NCBI GenBank assembly: GCA_910586255.1
Contig: CAJUHR010000032.1
Location: forward strand, 1-56,289
Reading direction: 5' to 3'
Origin: an uncultured Lachnospiraceae bacterium
Lineage (GTDB): Bacteria; Bacillota; Clostridia; Lachnospirales; Lachnospiraceae
Length of the DNA stretch: 56,289 nucleotides
Each line of letters opens with the position of its first letter. The stretch's first letter is position 1. The translations under genes were made by a program, and so were the position numbers. The notes under the pieces were generated by a model. That model was not told where the DNA came from, did no database searches, and was given only the letters and a program-made list of their open reading frames with translations. Shown here piece after piece: positions 6,620 to 15,797 of this stretch.

Positions 6620-9117
6620 TTAACAGCACTCCTTAGGTTATCGCTCCATTCTTTGACCTTCAGTGGTTCATCAAACCAATACTCCTTCAGCATCGGGATT
6701 AGTTCGTATTCAACAATGCTCTGGAGCTTCTCATCAGTCACTTCATCTGGTTCCATATTACAGAAATAGCTATGACCAATGCAGAAGCCTTCACCCAGCG
6801 ACTCATCCGCTGTAATCTTCTCGTTAAGGCTCTGTACACATCCTACAAGTGCCTCAAACTTTTTATTGTCGAGACTATCTCTATAAGCACGGAATCCTTC
6901 TGTGGTAAATCCCGGCTTCAAATCAAAGAATGCAAATCTTCTGCGTAAAGCGTAATCCAGCATTGCAAGGCTTCGATCTGCAGTATTCATCATTCCTATG
7001 ATGTAAACATTCTCCGGCACGTAGAACATTTCATCACGATACAATAGCTGCAACTTGTTCTTGCTTCCGCGCTTATCGTTCTCAATCAGCATAAAAAGCT
7101 CACCGAAAATCTTGCTCAGATTTCCACGGTTGATTTCATCGATGATGAAAAAATACTTATTATCACCGTCTCTCTCAGCCTTCTTACAGAAGTTATAGAA
7201 AGCGCCGGTCTTTATATCAAATCCGTCAGCAGAAGGTCTGAATCCCATGATGAAATCCTCATAAGAATAACTTTGGTGAAACTGAACCATCATAACGCGG
7301 TCTACATCCTTCACTCCCATAATAGAATATGCGAGACGTTTTGCCACAAAGGTTTTACCCACACCCGGTGCTCCCTGCAGAATGATATTCAGCTTACTGT
7401 CGAGTACTCCAACGAGTTTGTAGTAGGATTCTTCATCCATATATACTTCATTCAGGAAGTCTTCAACAGAATATGCCGGATAATCAATAACCTTTGTATC
7501 CTCTTCTTCATCCTCATTACCGTCCTCGAAGAATCCTGATATTTTATTCGTAAAATCAGTGTAGTTTGTGACATCTGTCAGAGTCTTCATGGCAAACATT
7601 TCATCGCTCTGCCAGCTACCTTTATGAGTCCACTTCACCTTGCGAATATTTGGATACTCTCCATCATGATTATCATCATACTCATAATCCGATTCTACGA
7701 CTCCGCGTCCAAGGATCTCACTGCGACCACGCTTTGCAAAAATCACATCTCCAGGCTTAATATCATGAACAAATTGCCACACAGCATGTGCAGAATTCTT
7801 ATATGATGAATCTCCACCGTGAATATCTCTCAACTTCTGAGCCATTTCATCCTTGCTGGCATATGTATTCAGATCACCAAGCTCATCCCAGCCAAGTCCC
7901 ATAATTCCAGCGGAATAAAAACCTTCCCACATGGAAGCGCCCTCTCCCGGAGCATAAAGCCAATAGTGAACTGTCGCCACATCAGCGTCGCCAAGGGAAT
8001 TCTTTTCTTTACTCTTCGCTGCATTATCCGCCACGCCGTTCTTGAATATCTCGGAGGCAAGTTCATCCGTCATCTCTACAATCTGCCCCTTATCCGTCAG
8101 CGTCCAGATACCATAAACCTTGTTATCTATATAACCTGCCTTTACCAGATAACTTCTTGCAAAAGCCACTTCATTTTCAAACTTGTTGACATTGTTTTTT
8201 CCGCGTGTTGCATTTACTTCCTCAGCAGAAAGGTTTTCATTTTCTATTATTTTCTTTCGTGTATCTTCAGGCGTAGCCGATCCTCCCAGATCACGCAGAG
8301 CCTGAAGTACAGGTCTGAACCATCTTAGAAAAGCTGCGTTCGACTTCCCGGTTTTAGCTTCTTTTTCCATCTCACTGTTTTCAACAGATACAACCCACGC
8401 TTTGTAAGAAAGCTCTGGGAAGGATGAATAGCCATACTCTCCAGAGTCTATTGCAGCTTGGCACTTGTCACGAATAGAAAGATATTTTTCTGCAGCAGGA
8501 ACTGATTTCAGGCTTTTCATCTCCGCAACAACATTGGCAGATATGTTATCCGGATTACTCATATATTCTCTGTTTCGGGAATCAAGATTGATGAAAGTGT
8601 ATGGGCGGATCCAGTACAGCCCCATCGTAAGATTCCACCGAACAGCAAACTGAGACTTAACCTGATCATAGGCTAAAATAAATGCAGCTCTGCTCTCTTC
8701 AGAATCTCTCTCCGCCAGTTTGATGGCAGTTTCAAATGCAGTCCAAAGATTGTCTATATCGTCATCCTTGCGACGATCATCACCCTCAAACGCATAAAAT
8801 GTAGCCATCATATTGTTCAGAACAGGGATTCCAGAAAAATCATCCGGAACCTCTGCTGCAATACTGAATTCAGCCTTGATTCCGCCAAGGATGCTTACAC
8901 GGTTCGCGTCGGTGATACCCTTATTAAACAATCCAAAGATGGTAAAGGGATCAATATCCTTTGGAATATTATCCTTTTCAAGCTTCGGAAGCTTCATTCC
9001 AATGTCGGAATACACTTTCTGAAGCTTCTCAATCAGAGAACCCTTGTCTGTTTTGTATTCCAGTAGTTTTGTTGCAAACTCCATATAGAAGCCCACCCAT
9101 TTGAATTGTTCTGCCAT
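6616..9117 (-). CDS. mcrB: McrB-like AAA+ GTPase with N-terminal winged-helix and EVE-like reader domains
   Basis: This is an 833-residue protein. The C-terminal third is the McrB AAA+ motor: Walker A GAPGVGKTFVAKRLA, Walker B FFIIDEINRGNLSKIFGEL, the McrB-type MMNTADRSLAMLDYALRRRF sensor region. Upstream, residues about 380-510 resemble an EVE (PUA/YTH-like) domain (YWLYAPGEGASMWEGFYSAG, GDVIFAKRGRSEILGRGVV), which in this family recognises modified cytosine. Residues about 265-360 resemble the Mrr N-terminal winged helix (FLRWFRPVLQALRDLGGSAT, VYGIWTLTDKG). The first 240 residues are a further family-typical domain I cannot name. It is cotranscribed with mcrC. The ATG at 9117 follows AGGAGG. 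Confidence 0.88.
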   Translation of the reverse strand: MAEQFKWVGFYMEFATKLLEYKTDKGSLIEKLQKVYSDIGMKLPKLEKDNIPKDIDPFTIFGLFNKGITDANRVSILGGIKAEFSIAAEVPDDFSGIPVLNNMMATFYAFEGDDRRKDDDIDNLWTAFETAIKLAERDSEESRAAFILAYDQVKSQFAVRWNLTMGLYWIRPYTFINLDSRNREYMSNPDNISANVVAEMKSLKSVPAAEKYLSIRDKCQAAIDSGEYGYSSFPELSYKAWVVSVENSEMEKEAKTGKSNAAFLRWFRPVLQALRDLGGSATPEDTRKKIIENENLSAEEVNATRGKNNVNKFENEVAFARSYLVKAGYIDNKVYGIWTLTDKGQIVEMTDELASEIFKNGVADNAAKSKEKNSLGDADVATVHYWLYAPGEGASMWEGFYSAGIMGLGWDELGDLNTYASKDEMAQKLRDIHGGDSSYKNSAHAVWQFVHDIKPGDVIFAKRGRSEILGRGVVESDYEYDDNHDGEYPNIRKVKWTHKGSWQSDEMFAMKTLTDVTNYTDFTNKISGFFEDGNEDEEEDTKVIDYPAYSVEDFLNEVYMDEESYYKLVGVLDSKLNIILQGAPGVGKTFVAKRLAYSIMGVKDVDRVMMVQFHQSYSYEDFIMGFRPSADGFDIKTGAFYNFCKKAERDGDNKYFFIIDEINRGNLSKIFGELFMLIENDKRGSKNKLQLLYRDEMFYVPENVYIIGMMNTADRSLAMLDYALRRRFAFFDLKPGFTTEGFRAYRDSLDNKKFEALVGCVQSLNEKITADESLGEGFCIGHSYFCNMEPDEVTDEKLQSIVEYELIPMLKEYWFDEPLKVKEWSDNLRSAVK

Positions 9118-9141
9118 ACTACCAGCCTCCTGTTATCTTTC

Positions 9142-12100
9142 TTACGCCGCCTGCTTATAGTGCGTATAAATATGTTCGTATATAGCCTTCCGGTATGCTT
9201 CCAGCCGATCAAACATGCTGTCCGGAATCTCTTCATAAAGCACATTTCTGATCAGAACATCAACTGCTGCCCTGGTCTCCTGCTTATCCGTCCAGTGATC
9301 CATACCGGCGATTCTCTCTTTTATTTTCTGAAGCAGGTCTTTGGACATCTTCTTGATCTTATCTATATCGCTCTTCGACAGATTCTCTGAGAAAAGCAGG
9401 TCATAAATCGACAGCTCTTCATCACTGGAGAATCCTTCACGGGCGTATCTCTGTTCTTCCTCTGACATACTCTTTGCCAGATCCATGAGCTCCATAAAAG
9501 TCTTCTCTATGGTTGTCCGATCCTGCTCCGCATTATAGGTCTCTATGATTCCCATATAACGGACATAGTAATCCACACGTGATGGGTTCACCGCCATCAT
9601 CTTTGATAAACGTTCCTGCACCAGATCATTCAGGTCTTTGATCATCAGGTTCTTTCTCTTCACCTTTGCGAACTCTGCGGCCAGCAAATCAAAGTCAATC
9701 TGACTGATATCAAAGCGTTGGGACTCCACCAGACCTTCGCCTTCCTGATGCTCAATCTCCACATTTTCATTGATGATATGGTTGATCTCCACCATCAGAT
9801 CCGTCGTATCAATATGTTTGCGTTTTTTCTGCATCTCCCGGAAAATAGCGCAGATAGCATCCGTCTGTTCACGGACATCCTGCGTAATATCATTACGATC
9901 AAGATACTTAACAAGTCTGCTGATCTCATTTGCGTATGTATCAAATGATTTCTTAGTCTCCGGATCAGAGCACATTGCTTCCGCTCCGTCCTTAAGCAGA
10001 GCCATCTTCTTAAAGTTTTCCGCCTTGATCAGCGCATCCAAATCAAAATCATGCTCTGCCAACAGCTGCTTTGCATCTGCGGCAGCTCTTATGATTTGCT
10101 GTATCAGTTCTTCTTTATTGACGGTCGGATCAATTGCATTCCGTCCGTTCTTATTTGCAGTATAGTCATTCAGTGCCTTCTTCAAGGCTCCGACAATACC
10201 TATATAGTCGATAATGAGGCCGTTGCTCTTGCCGGCGGCGACACGATTCGCTCTGGCGATCGTCTGCATCAGCGTATGTGCTTTCAGCGGCTTATCCAGA
10301 TACAGACAAGACAGCGACTTAACATCGAAACCGGTCAGCCACATCGCACAAACGAAAACAACACGGAAATTGCTGTCGGAATCCTTAAATTCCTTATCCA
10401 GTTCCCGCTTCTCCATCTTTGTCCTGTGCGGCAGAATATCCAAATTCCACTTCTTAAAGGTCTGAATCTCATTCTGCTCCTGGCTGATGACCACGCACAT
10501 TTCGGTGTCTTTCATCCATTTCAGCTTCCTGGACAGCTCCATTTGCTCCTGATCAGAAACGGTACTTGCTATCTTCTGTTCAAGTGCTTTGATTTCTTCC
10601 TGCCAGTACTCCTGAACGAAGTTATACATACGGACACAAGTGACCTTATTCAGGCATACAAACATGGCCTTGCCTGTAGTCCATAGATCACTGTAATGCC
10701 CGACAAAGTCTTTTGCGATAGCACGCAGACGCGGCTCCGCTGTCAGAAGGTGTACTTCCTTCTCGAACTCATGCATCACCTTCTCAGCCTGATCCGGATT
10801 CAGATCGGCTTCTTCGATGGCATCCAGGATCTTATCCGTGATATCCGGATTTTTGATTTCCTTGATCTTGTCGCCTCGATTCTCGTAATACAACGGCACG
10901 GTAGCTTTATCTTCTACAGCACGCTTAAAATCATATACGGAAATATAGCCACCGAAGGTTCTGGCTGTAATCTCGTTGGATGATAACAGCGGTGTTCCGG
11001 TAAATCCGATTCGTGATGCTGTAGGAAGTAGCTTTTCAATATTATCAGCGAATACGCCATACTGGCTGCGGTGCGCTTCGTCCGAAATAATGAGGATATC
11101 ATGATCAGGATAGATCGGCGGCTCATCCGGCTTATTAAACTTCTGGATCAGTGTGAATATGAAGCTCGGATTCCCTTTCAGTTTATTGACCAGATCCGTT
11201 CCGCTTGTCGCCATAAATTTCTTGCCTTCGGTCTTGCCAAGAAGGCCGCAAGCCTCAAAAGTACCACAAATCTGCTTGTTCAGCTCATCACGGTCTGTTA
11301 ATACAACAATCGTCGGAGATCCAGGGAATTTCCTGCGAATCTTCTGCGACAGGAACAGCATAGAATAGCTCTTGCCCGATCCCTGCGTGTGCCAGAAAAC
11401 ACCCAGCTTTCCTTCACGAAGCTGGCGTTCTCCATATGCCTTCACTGCTTCATTTACTCCCAGATACTGATGGTTCCTTGCCAGAATCTTTACAGTCTTT
11501 CCATCGGAATGATCATAAAGAATAAAGTTCTCATACAGATCAAGGAAATTCTCCTTCTTGCAAATACCCCGGAGCATGGTTTCCAGCGCCACGCTGCCTT
11601 CATCGTCCTCGGATAGACGCTTCCACTCATGAAAGAATTCATATTTGCTGCCAAGTGTTCCGACCTTCGCCTCCATACCGTTGGAAAGCATAAGGAAGGC
11701 GTTATAATAGAACAGAAACGGGATGGTATCTTGGTAATCTGTGTAGTTATCTGTATAAGCATTCTCCACATCAACATCATTCCGCTTCAGTTCTATGAAC
11801 AAAAGCGGCAGGCCATTTACAAAGCCAACGATATCTGTCCGTCTACGGTAAAGATCTCCGTGAATCTTCAGTTCCTTAACAGCAAGGAATTGATTATTAT
11901 CAGGGTCATTAAAGTCGATTACAATGGCCTTCTTTTCTTCTGTCTTTCCGTTTGGCTTCTTAACTGTTACAGGAATACCATCACGGATCATGAAATACTT
12001 CTCTTCGTTGATCTGAAGCAATGAAGCTGACGATAGGTATGACGAAAGCGTTTGCCTTGCCTCTGTGATCTGTGCATCCGTTATCCACGGATTCAGTTTT

Positions 12101-12282
12101 TTCAGAGCCTGGTTAAAATATCTCCATAGGACAATTTCATGATAATCCTTCCTGCCAAGAGTACCGTTCTCCCCCAAAACTTCTGTATTATAGGCAAAGA
12201 CGACATCCCACCCCAGCTCATCATGCATAAGAGCTGCCGCGCTGTCCTGGACTAAAACATTTTCGGAGTATTCATATTTCAT
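9142..12282 (-). CDS. hsdR: Type I restriction endonuclease, R subunit
   Basis: This is a 1046-residue HsdR protein, normal length for the family. The N-terminal nuclease domain carries the PD-(D/E)xK signature (RRRTDIVGFVNGLPLLFIEL followed by K). The translocase has Walker A (WHTQGSGKSYSMLF), the DEAH box (ILIISDEAHRSQYG), motif III (GFTGTPL) and the later helicase motif QTIARANR. It acts with HsdM and HsdS to translocate and cleave unmethylated DNA. The start at 12282 follows AAGGAGGGCATCCCTT. It lies 44 bases after hsdS and 24 bases before mcrB, so the two restriction systems may form one long transcript. Confidence 0.95.
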   Translation of the reverse strand: MKYEYSENVLVQDSAAALMHDELGWDVVFAYNTEVLGENGTLGRKDYHEIVLWRYFNQALKKLNPWITDAQITEARQTLSSYLSSASLLQINEEKYFMIRDGIPVTVKKPNGKTEEKKAIVIDFNDPDNNQFLAVKELKIHGDLYRRRTDIVGFVNGLPLLFIELKRNDVDVENAYTDNYTDYQDTIPFLFYYNAFLMLSNGMEAKVGTLGSKYEFFHEWKRLSEDDEGSVALETMLRGICKKENFLDLYENFILYDHSDGKTVKILARNHQYLGVNEAVKAYGERQLREGKLGVFWHTQGSGKSYSMLFLSQKIRRKFPGSPTIVVLTDRDELNKQICGTFEACGLLGKTEGKKFMATSGTDLVNKLKGNPSFIFTLIQKFNKPDEPPIYPDHDILIISDEAHRSQYGVFADNIEKLLPTASRIGFTGTPLLSSNEITARTFGGYISVYDFKRAVEDKATVPLYYENRGDKIKEIKNPDITDKILDAIEEADLNPDQAEKVMHEFEKEVHLLTAEPRLRAIAKDFVGHYSDLWTTGKAMFVCLNKVTCVRMYNFVQEYWQEEIKALEQKIASTVSDQEQMELSRKLKWMKDTEMCVVISQEQNEIQTFKKWNLDILPHRTKMEKRELDKEFKDSDSNFRVVFVCAMWLTGFDVKSLSCLYLDKPLKAHTLMQTIARANRVAAGKSNGLIIDYIGIVGALKKALNDYTANKNGRNAIDPTVNKEELIQQIIRAAADAKQLLAEHDFDLDALIKAENFKKMALLKDGAEAMCSDPETKKSFDTYANEISRLVKYLDRNDITQDVREQTDAICAIFREMQKKRKHIDTTDLMVEINHIINENVEIEHQEGEGLVESQRFDISQIDFDLLAAEFAKVKRKNLMIKDLNDLVQERLSKMMAVNPSRVDYYVRYMGIIETYNAEQDRTTIEKTFMELMDLAKSMSEEEQRYAREGFSSDEELSIYDLLFSENLSKSDIDKIKKMSKDLLQKIKERIAGMDHWTDKQETRAAVDVLIRNVLYEEIPDSMFDRLEAYRKAIYEHIYTHYKQAA

Positions 12283-12326
12283 AAGGGATGCCCTCCTTGT
12301 AATCGTTTCTGAGGATTATACTGACC

Positions 12327-13457
12327 TCACAGTTCTATTTCTCCTGACATCAGCTTTGGAAGTAGACGGTCTCGAGCTTCTGCCGCTGTTTCACACTGCA
12401 TTTCTAGGCATTTCATTCTTGCAAACACCGGCGATAACTGCTCCTCAAACTGCTGAAGAATTTGTTTGGACGGTAAAACTATATCCATTCCACTTAAAAT
12501 CTTCGTTGTCATGCTTGGAACAGCTGCACCTATATTAAATGAATACATGTCTAATCCACACAAATATAGATACGCGTACTTTGCAACATTTTCTAACCGA
12601 GGAATTGAATAGAACATTGTATCTATTGTCCAAAAATCCCCTTCAACGAAAAGAATATTGTTCAATGATCCCTTTCTTGGTATTAATACCGATTCGCCGG
12701 AATAAAGAACGGGTTGTACTTTTCTCATTATTCCACCAGAGCCATAGACAGGAATATCTCCCTCTTCCAAAGCTTTATGATCTTTTCCATATTTGATTTC
12801 CAACAAATCTGTTACCTTTGCATTCGACCATCCTTCTGGTAGACCATCAATAATGTCTACATCTTCATAACCCGGATATCGAAGATGTATGAACCATTCT
12901 TTATAAAGTCTCTGCGCAACTTCTCTCAATAAAATAATTTGCTTTTGATTATTTTCAATTAATTCATCGTACACAGAAAGGACATCTATAATCCTTTTCA
13001 TGCATTTCTCTGAAGTAACCGCAATCGGAAGTTCACGTAATTGTTTTAAGGACAAGAACTGCTGGCTGGAGCCTTTCTGATTTCCGGTCATATGGCCTAT
13101 CGCTTCAGGTGTTTTAAGATAATAGCTAAGCCATTTCCCTTTTAATTCCGAGCCTCCACATTTAAAAAGAGCAATATTCTTAATTGCATAGTCAGGTGTA
13201 TTTTTTACAACGGCTACCTCTCCAACAGTACCAATCATTGACATCAGAACATCCCATTGCTCCACTAAACTCCGTTCATTAATTTTGTTGTAATCCTCTT
13301 CAGAAATATAGTAAGCATCTGTGGAATCTATAACGCCATTTTTTATGTGCTTTCCTGTTACAAGTTTGTACCCTTCTTCTTTTTGTTTGGGCGTATCATG
13401 TGTACCATCACGGACTGAAGTACAAAATTCCGTTGCCTTTATATATTGAAATTCCAT
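12327..13457 (-). CDS. hsdS: Type I restriction system specificity subunit
   Basis: This is a 376-residue HsdS protein that sets the DNA target for both methylation and cleavage. It has two target-recognition domains separated by conserved helices: the first begins SVRDGTHDTPKQKEEGYKLV; the central helix reads NNQKQIILLREVAQRLYKEW; the second begins EIKYGKDHKALEEGDIPVYG; and the closing helix contains AEARDRLLPKLMSGEIEL. I use the ATG at 13457, one base after the stop of the upstream gene, because GAAGGAGAATAG provides the ribosome binding site; the longer frame from 13478 overlaps the upstream gene. It appears intact, with both domains different from each other, so it should recognise a bipartite asymmetric site. 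Confidence 0.92.
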   Translation of the reverse strand: MEFQYIKATEFCTSVRDGTHDTPKQKEEGYKLVTGKHIKNGVIDSTDAYYISEEDYNKINERSLVEQWDVLMSMIGTVGEVAVVKNTPDYAIKNIALFKCGGSELKGKWLSYYLKTPEAIGHMTGNQKGSSQQFLSLKQLRELPIAVTSEKCMKRIIDVLSVYDELIENNQKQIILLREVAQRLYKEWFIHLRYPGYEDVDIIDGLPEGWSNAKVTDLLEIKYGKDHKALEEGDIPVYGSGGIMRKVQPVLYSGESVLIPRKGSLNNILFVEGDFWTIDTMFYSIPRLENVAKYAYLYLCGLDMYSFNIGAAVPSMTTKILSGMDIVLPSKQILQQFEEQLSPVFARMKCLEMQCETAAEARDRLLPKLMSGEIEL

Positions 13458-13458
13458 C

Positions 13459-13893
13459 CTATTCTCCTTCAACCTCAATGATGAAATAAGGACTCATGCT
13501 GTGTTTGGATACCTCGCCAAGAAGTGCTCCCGAAGAGATGACAGTACATCGTCCCATAATATCCTTTGGTGCAGGTTCAAACCTAAGTACCTTAAACCAT
13601 GTCTTGAACTTATCATTAATATCCCGATAATAAGGAGGAATCTTATTAATTTCAGGTACTTCTTTAAGGATTTCCGAAACATATGCCCAATACCTAGCTG
13701 TTTTTCCACTATGTATCAAAAGTATCTTTGGATCATTATTCTCTTTTATATAATCTATTGCTTTTTGTGATAGAGGCAGACCAAGTTTTCCATACCAAAC
13801 ATACCCATGTTCCTTAATGAGATTCTCGTGAGCCTTTATGGTTCCCTCCTTCGGAGCAAACTTGTCCGAAAACCTGAGCGCAACCGTTTTCAT
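13459..13893 (-). CDS. Small PUA/EVE-like protein inserted between hsdM and hsdS
   Basis: This is a 144-residue protein whose start overlaps the hsdM stop (ATGA) and whose stop is one base from the hsdS start, so it is an integral part of the type I operon. Its layout (an early GYVWYGKLG, a strand ILLIHSGKTARYWAYVSEIL, IPPYYRDINDKFKTWFKVLRF, and SSGALLGEVSKHSM near the end) recalls PUA-superfamily folds such as EVE and ASCH, which bind modified bases or RNA. This fold assignment is an inference from aromatic and glycine patterning and is uncertain. A role in sensing modified DNA, or in tuning restriction, would fit the context. Confidence 0.65.
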   Translation of the reverse strand: MKTVALRFSDKFAPKEGTIKAHENLIKEHGYVWYGKLGLPLSQKAIDYIKENNDPKILLIHSGKTARYWAYVSEILKEVPEINKIPPYYRDINDKFKTWFKVLRFEPAPKDIMGRCTVISSGALLGEVSKHSMSPYFIIEVEGE

Positions 13894-15713
13894 ATTCCCA
13901 TCTCCTTCATATTCTTGGAGATAGTCTCCATCAACATATTACTTTTCTCTTGCAGCATGGTCAGTTCGCTGTGTATTTCCACCATCCGCTCATGAAAATC
14001 TATGCCATCATCTTCTGCCGGAGCCACTCCAACAAATGCGCCAGGAGTCAGAGACCAATCTTTTTCTTTAATCTCGCTTTGCTCAGCAATCTTACAAAGA
14101 CCAGGAATATCTTGATACTCTCCATCACTGAATTTGCTGTAAAGCCATACAGCCTCTTTGGCAATCGCAAGCTGCTCTTCCTGTTCAGCCATCTTCTCAT
14201 CATACTCAGCCTGGATCCTTTTCTTGTCCTTTTTTGCAGCGGAGTCTGCAGCAGCCTTAGCCTCACTTCTCAGTGCTTTAATATAATCTTCCTGAGCATG
14301 AAGGATCTCCTCAAACTCACCTTCTCCCAGAACAGAATGGTATTCCTCTATAAGCTGCTGATACTTGTCAGTTTCTCCACGATACAGCCACACAATGGCA
14401 TTCATGTTTTTCAGCTGCCAGTCGCTCCATTCATTAAGGGTACGATCTACGACAGTGAAATAGTTTCTGGCATCGATAAACAGCACCTTGTCTTTAAGGT
14501 CTTCTGCTTTTCCCTTATCGAAAAACCACAAACTGCAAGGCAAACTCTTGGTGTAGAAGAAATTATTACCAACGCTAATCATGACATCCACATGACCGGT
14601 CTTGACCAGCTGTTCTCTGATATCCTTGTCCTTTCCCTGGCTGTCTGTTGCTGAAGAAGCCATAACAAAACCGGCTCTTCCAGTCTCGTTAAGATAGGCA
14701 TAGAAATAAGAGATCCACAGATAGTTTGCGTTGCCGATCTCATTCGCTTTGTTCACGCCCGGCAATCCGAATGGTAATCTTCCAGCATTCTGGGCAGCCT
14801 CTGCTTTTACCTTGTCCACATTGAATGGCGGATTTGCCATCACATAATCACAACATCCTACAAGATTATGTGCATCATTATAGAAGGTGTTGGCTTCATT
14901 TCCGGACTTGATCACACCGGTCAGCCCATGAACCGCCATATTCATAAGGCAGAGCTGAGCATTGTACTCAACCTTCTCCTGCCCATAGAACGTCATGGCC
15001 TTATTAGCAGACATTCCTTTACTGTTGACGAAATCGCCGGACTGCACGAACATACCACCGCTGCCGCAGGCAATATCCGCTAAGACACCCGAAGTCGGTT
15101 CCAGAATATTCACAATCATTTTTACCAGTGACTTCGGTGTGAAAAACACGCCGTCATCAGAGGCCACTGCCGGAGCAAACTTACTGAGGAAATATTCATA
15201 AATGCGTCCGATCACATCGCCGCCCACATCGTCAAGAGCATTATTGTTAAAGATACGCAACAACTCTGCCAACAGATCATCAGCAAAATTGGTATATTCT
15301 TTCGGAAGAACGCCGGCCAGCTGTTCAGACTGAGCCTCAACCAGCTCCATCGCATGATTCACGACCTCTCCCAGACTGTTCATCTGCTGCCCGTTTTCAG
15401 CAACGATATTCGCTGCCTTGATATCCTCCGGCAGATTTACAAGGTATGAATACTGTGCTTCCTTCGGAAGATACAGAGCACTCTTCTCCGCGAAGTCAGA
15501 GGCTTCTACCGGCATCACGCGACCATTCCTGACCGGTCTGTCCTTCAGAATCTCTTCCTCCACCTTCTTAAATCTGCTATATGCATATCTCAGGAACAGC
15601 AAACCCAATACCGGCATACAGTACTGCTGAGAAGTCAGCTTGGATCCCTGGCGTAATAGATCCGCTGCTTCCCAAAGGTCTGCCTCCAATTTTTTAATGC
15701 TCTTGTTGTCCAT
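13890..15713 (-). CDS. hsdM: Type I DNA N6-adenine methyltransferase, M subunit
   Basis: This is a 607-residue HsdM protein. The N-terminal helical domain (KLEADLWEAADLLRQG, LGLLFLRYAYSRF) leads to the methyltransferase domain with motif I (DIACGSGGMFVQSG) for S-adenosylmethionine and motif IV (YVMANPPFNVD) for catalysis. A long charged coiled-coil region (residues about 470-540, rich in Lys, Glu and Ala) follows, as in many HsdM of this subgroup. It protects host DNA by methylating adenine in the HsdS-specified site. It is the first gene of the type I operon and ends overlapping the small PUA-like gene. It is complete, unlike the hsdM remnant at 32,444-33,224. Confidence 0.94.
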   Translation of the reverse strand: MDNKSIKKLEADLWEAADLLRQGSKLTSQQYCMPVLGLLFLRYAYSRFKKVEEEILKDRPVRNGRVMPVEASDFAEKSALYLPKEAQYSYLVNLPEDIKAANIVAENGQQMNSLGEVVNHAMELVEAQSEQLAGVLPKEYTNFADDLLAELLRIFNNNALDDVGGDVIGRIYEYFLSKFAPAVASDDGVFFTPKSLVKMIVNILEPTSGVLADIACGSGGMFVQSGDFVNSKGMSANKAMTFYGQEKVEYNAQLCLMNMAVHGLTGVIKSGNEANTFYNDAHNLVGCCDYVMANPPFNVDKVKAEAAQNAGRLPFGLPGVNKANEIGNANYLWISYFYAYLNETGRAGFVMASSATDSQGKDKDIREQLVKTGHVDVMISVGNNFFYTKSLPCSLWFFDKGKAEDLKDKVLFIDARNYFTVVDRTLNEWSDWQLKNMNAIVWLYRGETDKYQQLIEEYHSVLGEGEFEEILHAQEDYIKALRSEAKAAADSAAKKDKKRIQAEYDEKMAEQEEQLAIAKEAVWLYSKFSDGEYQDIPGLCKIAEQSEIKEKDWSLTPGAFVGVAPAEDDGIDFHERMVEIHSELTMLQEKSNMLMETISKNMKEMGI

Positions 15714-15797
15714 TATCTTTCCTCCAACTGTTTGTCTCGTCGGAGCTTACACTCCTTCATTTTCATTCTATCCTTTAAGCTGTCCTAAAAAACGGAC

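Noticed and set aside
9770..10686. Long plus-strand frames inside hsdR
   Set aside because: They are antisense to conserved helicase motifs and have no recognisable domains or ribosome binding sites.
13950..14654. 234-residue plus-strand frame inside hsdM
   Set aside because: Shadow of the hsdM coiled-coil and methyltransferase region on the opposite strand.
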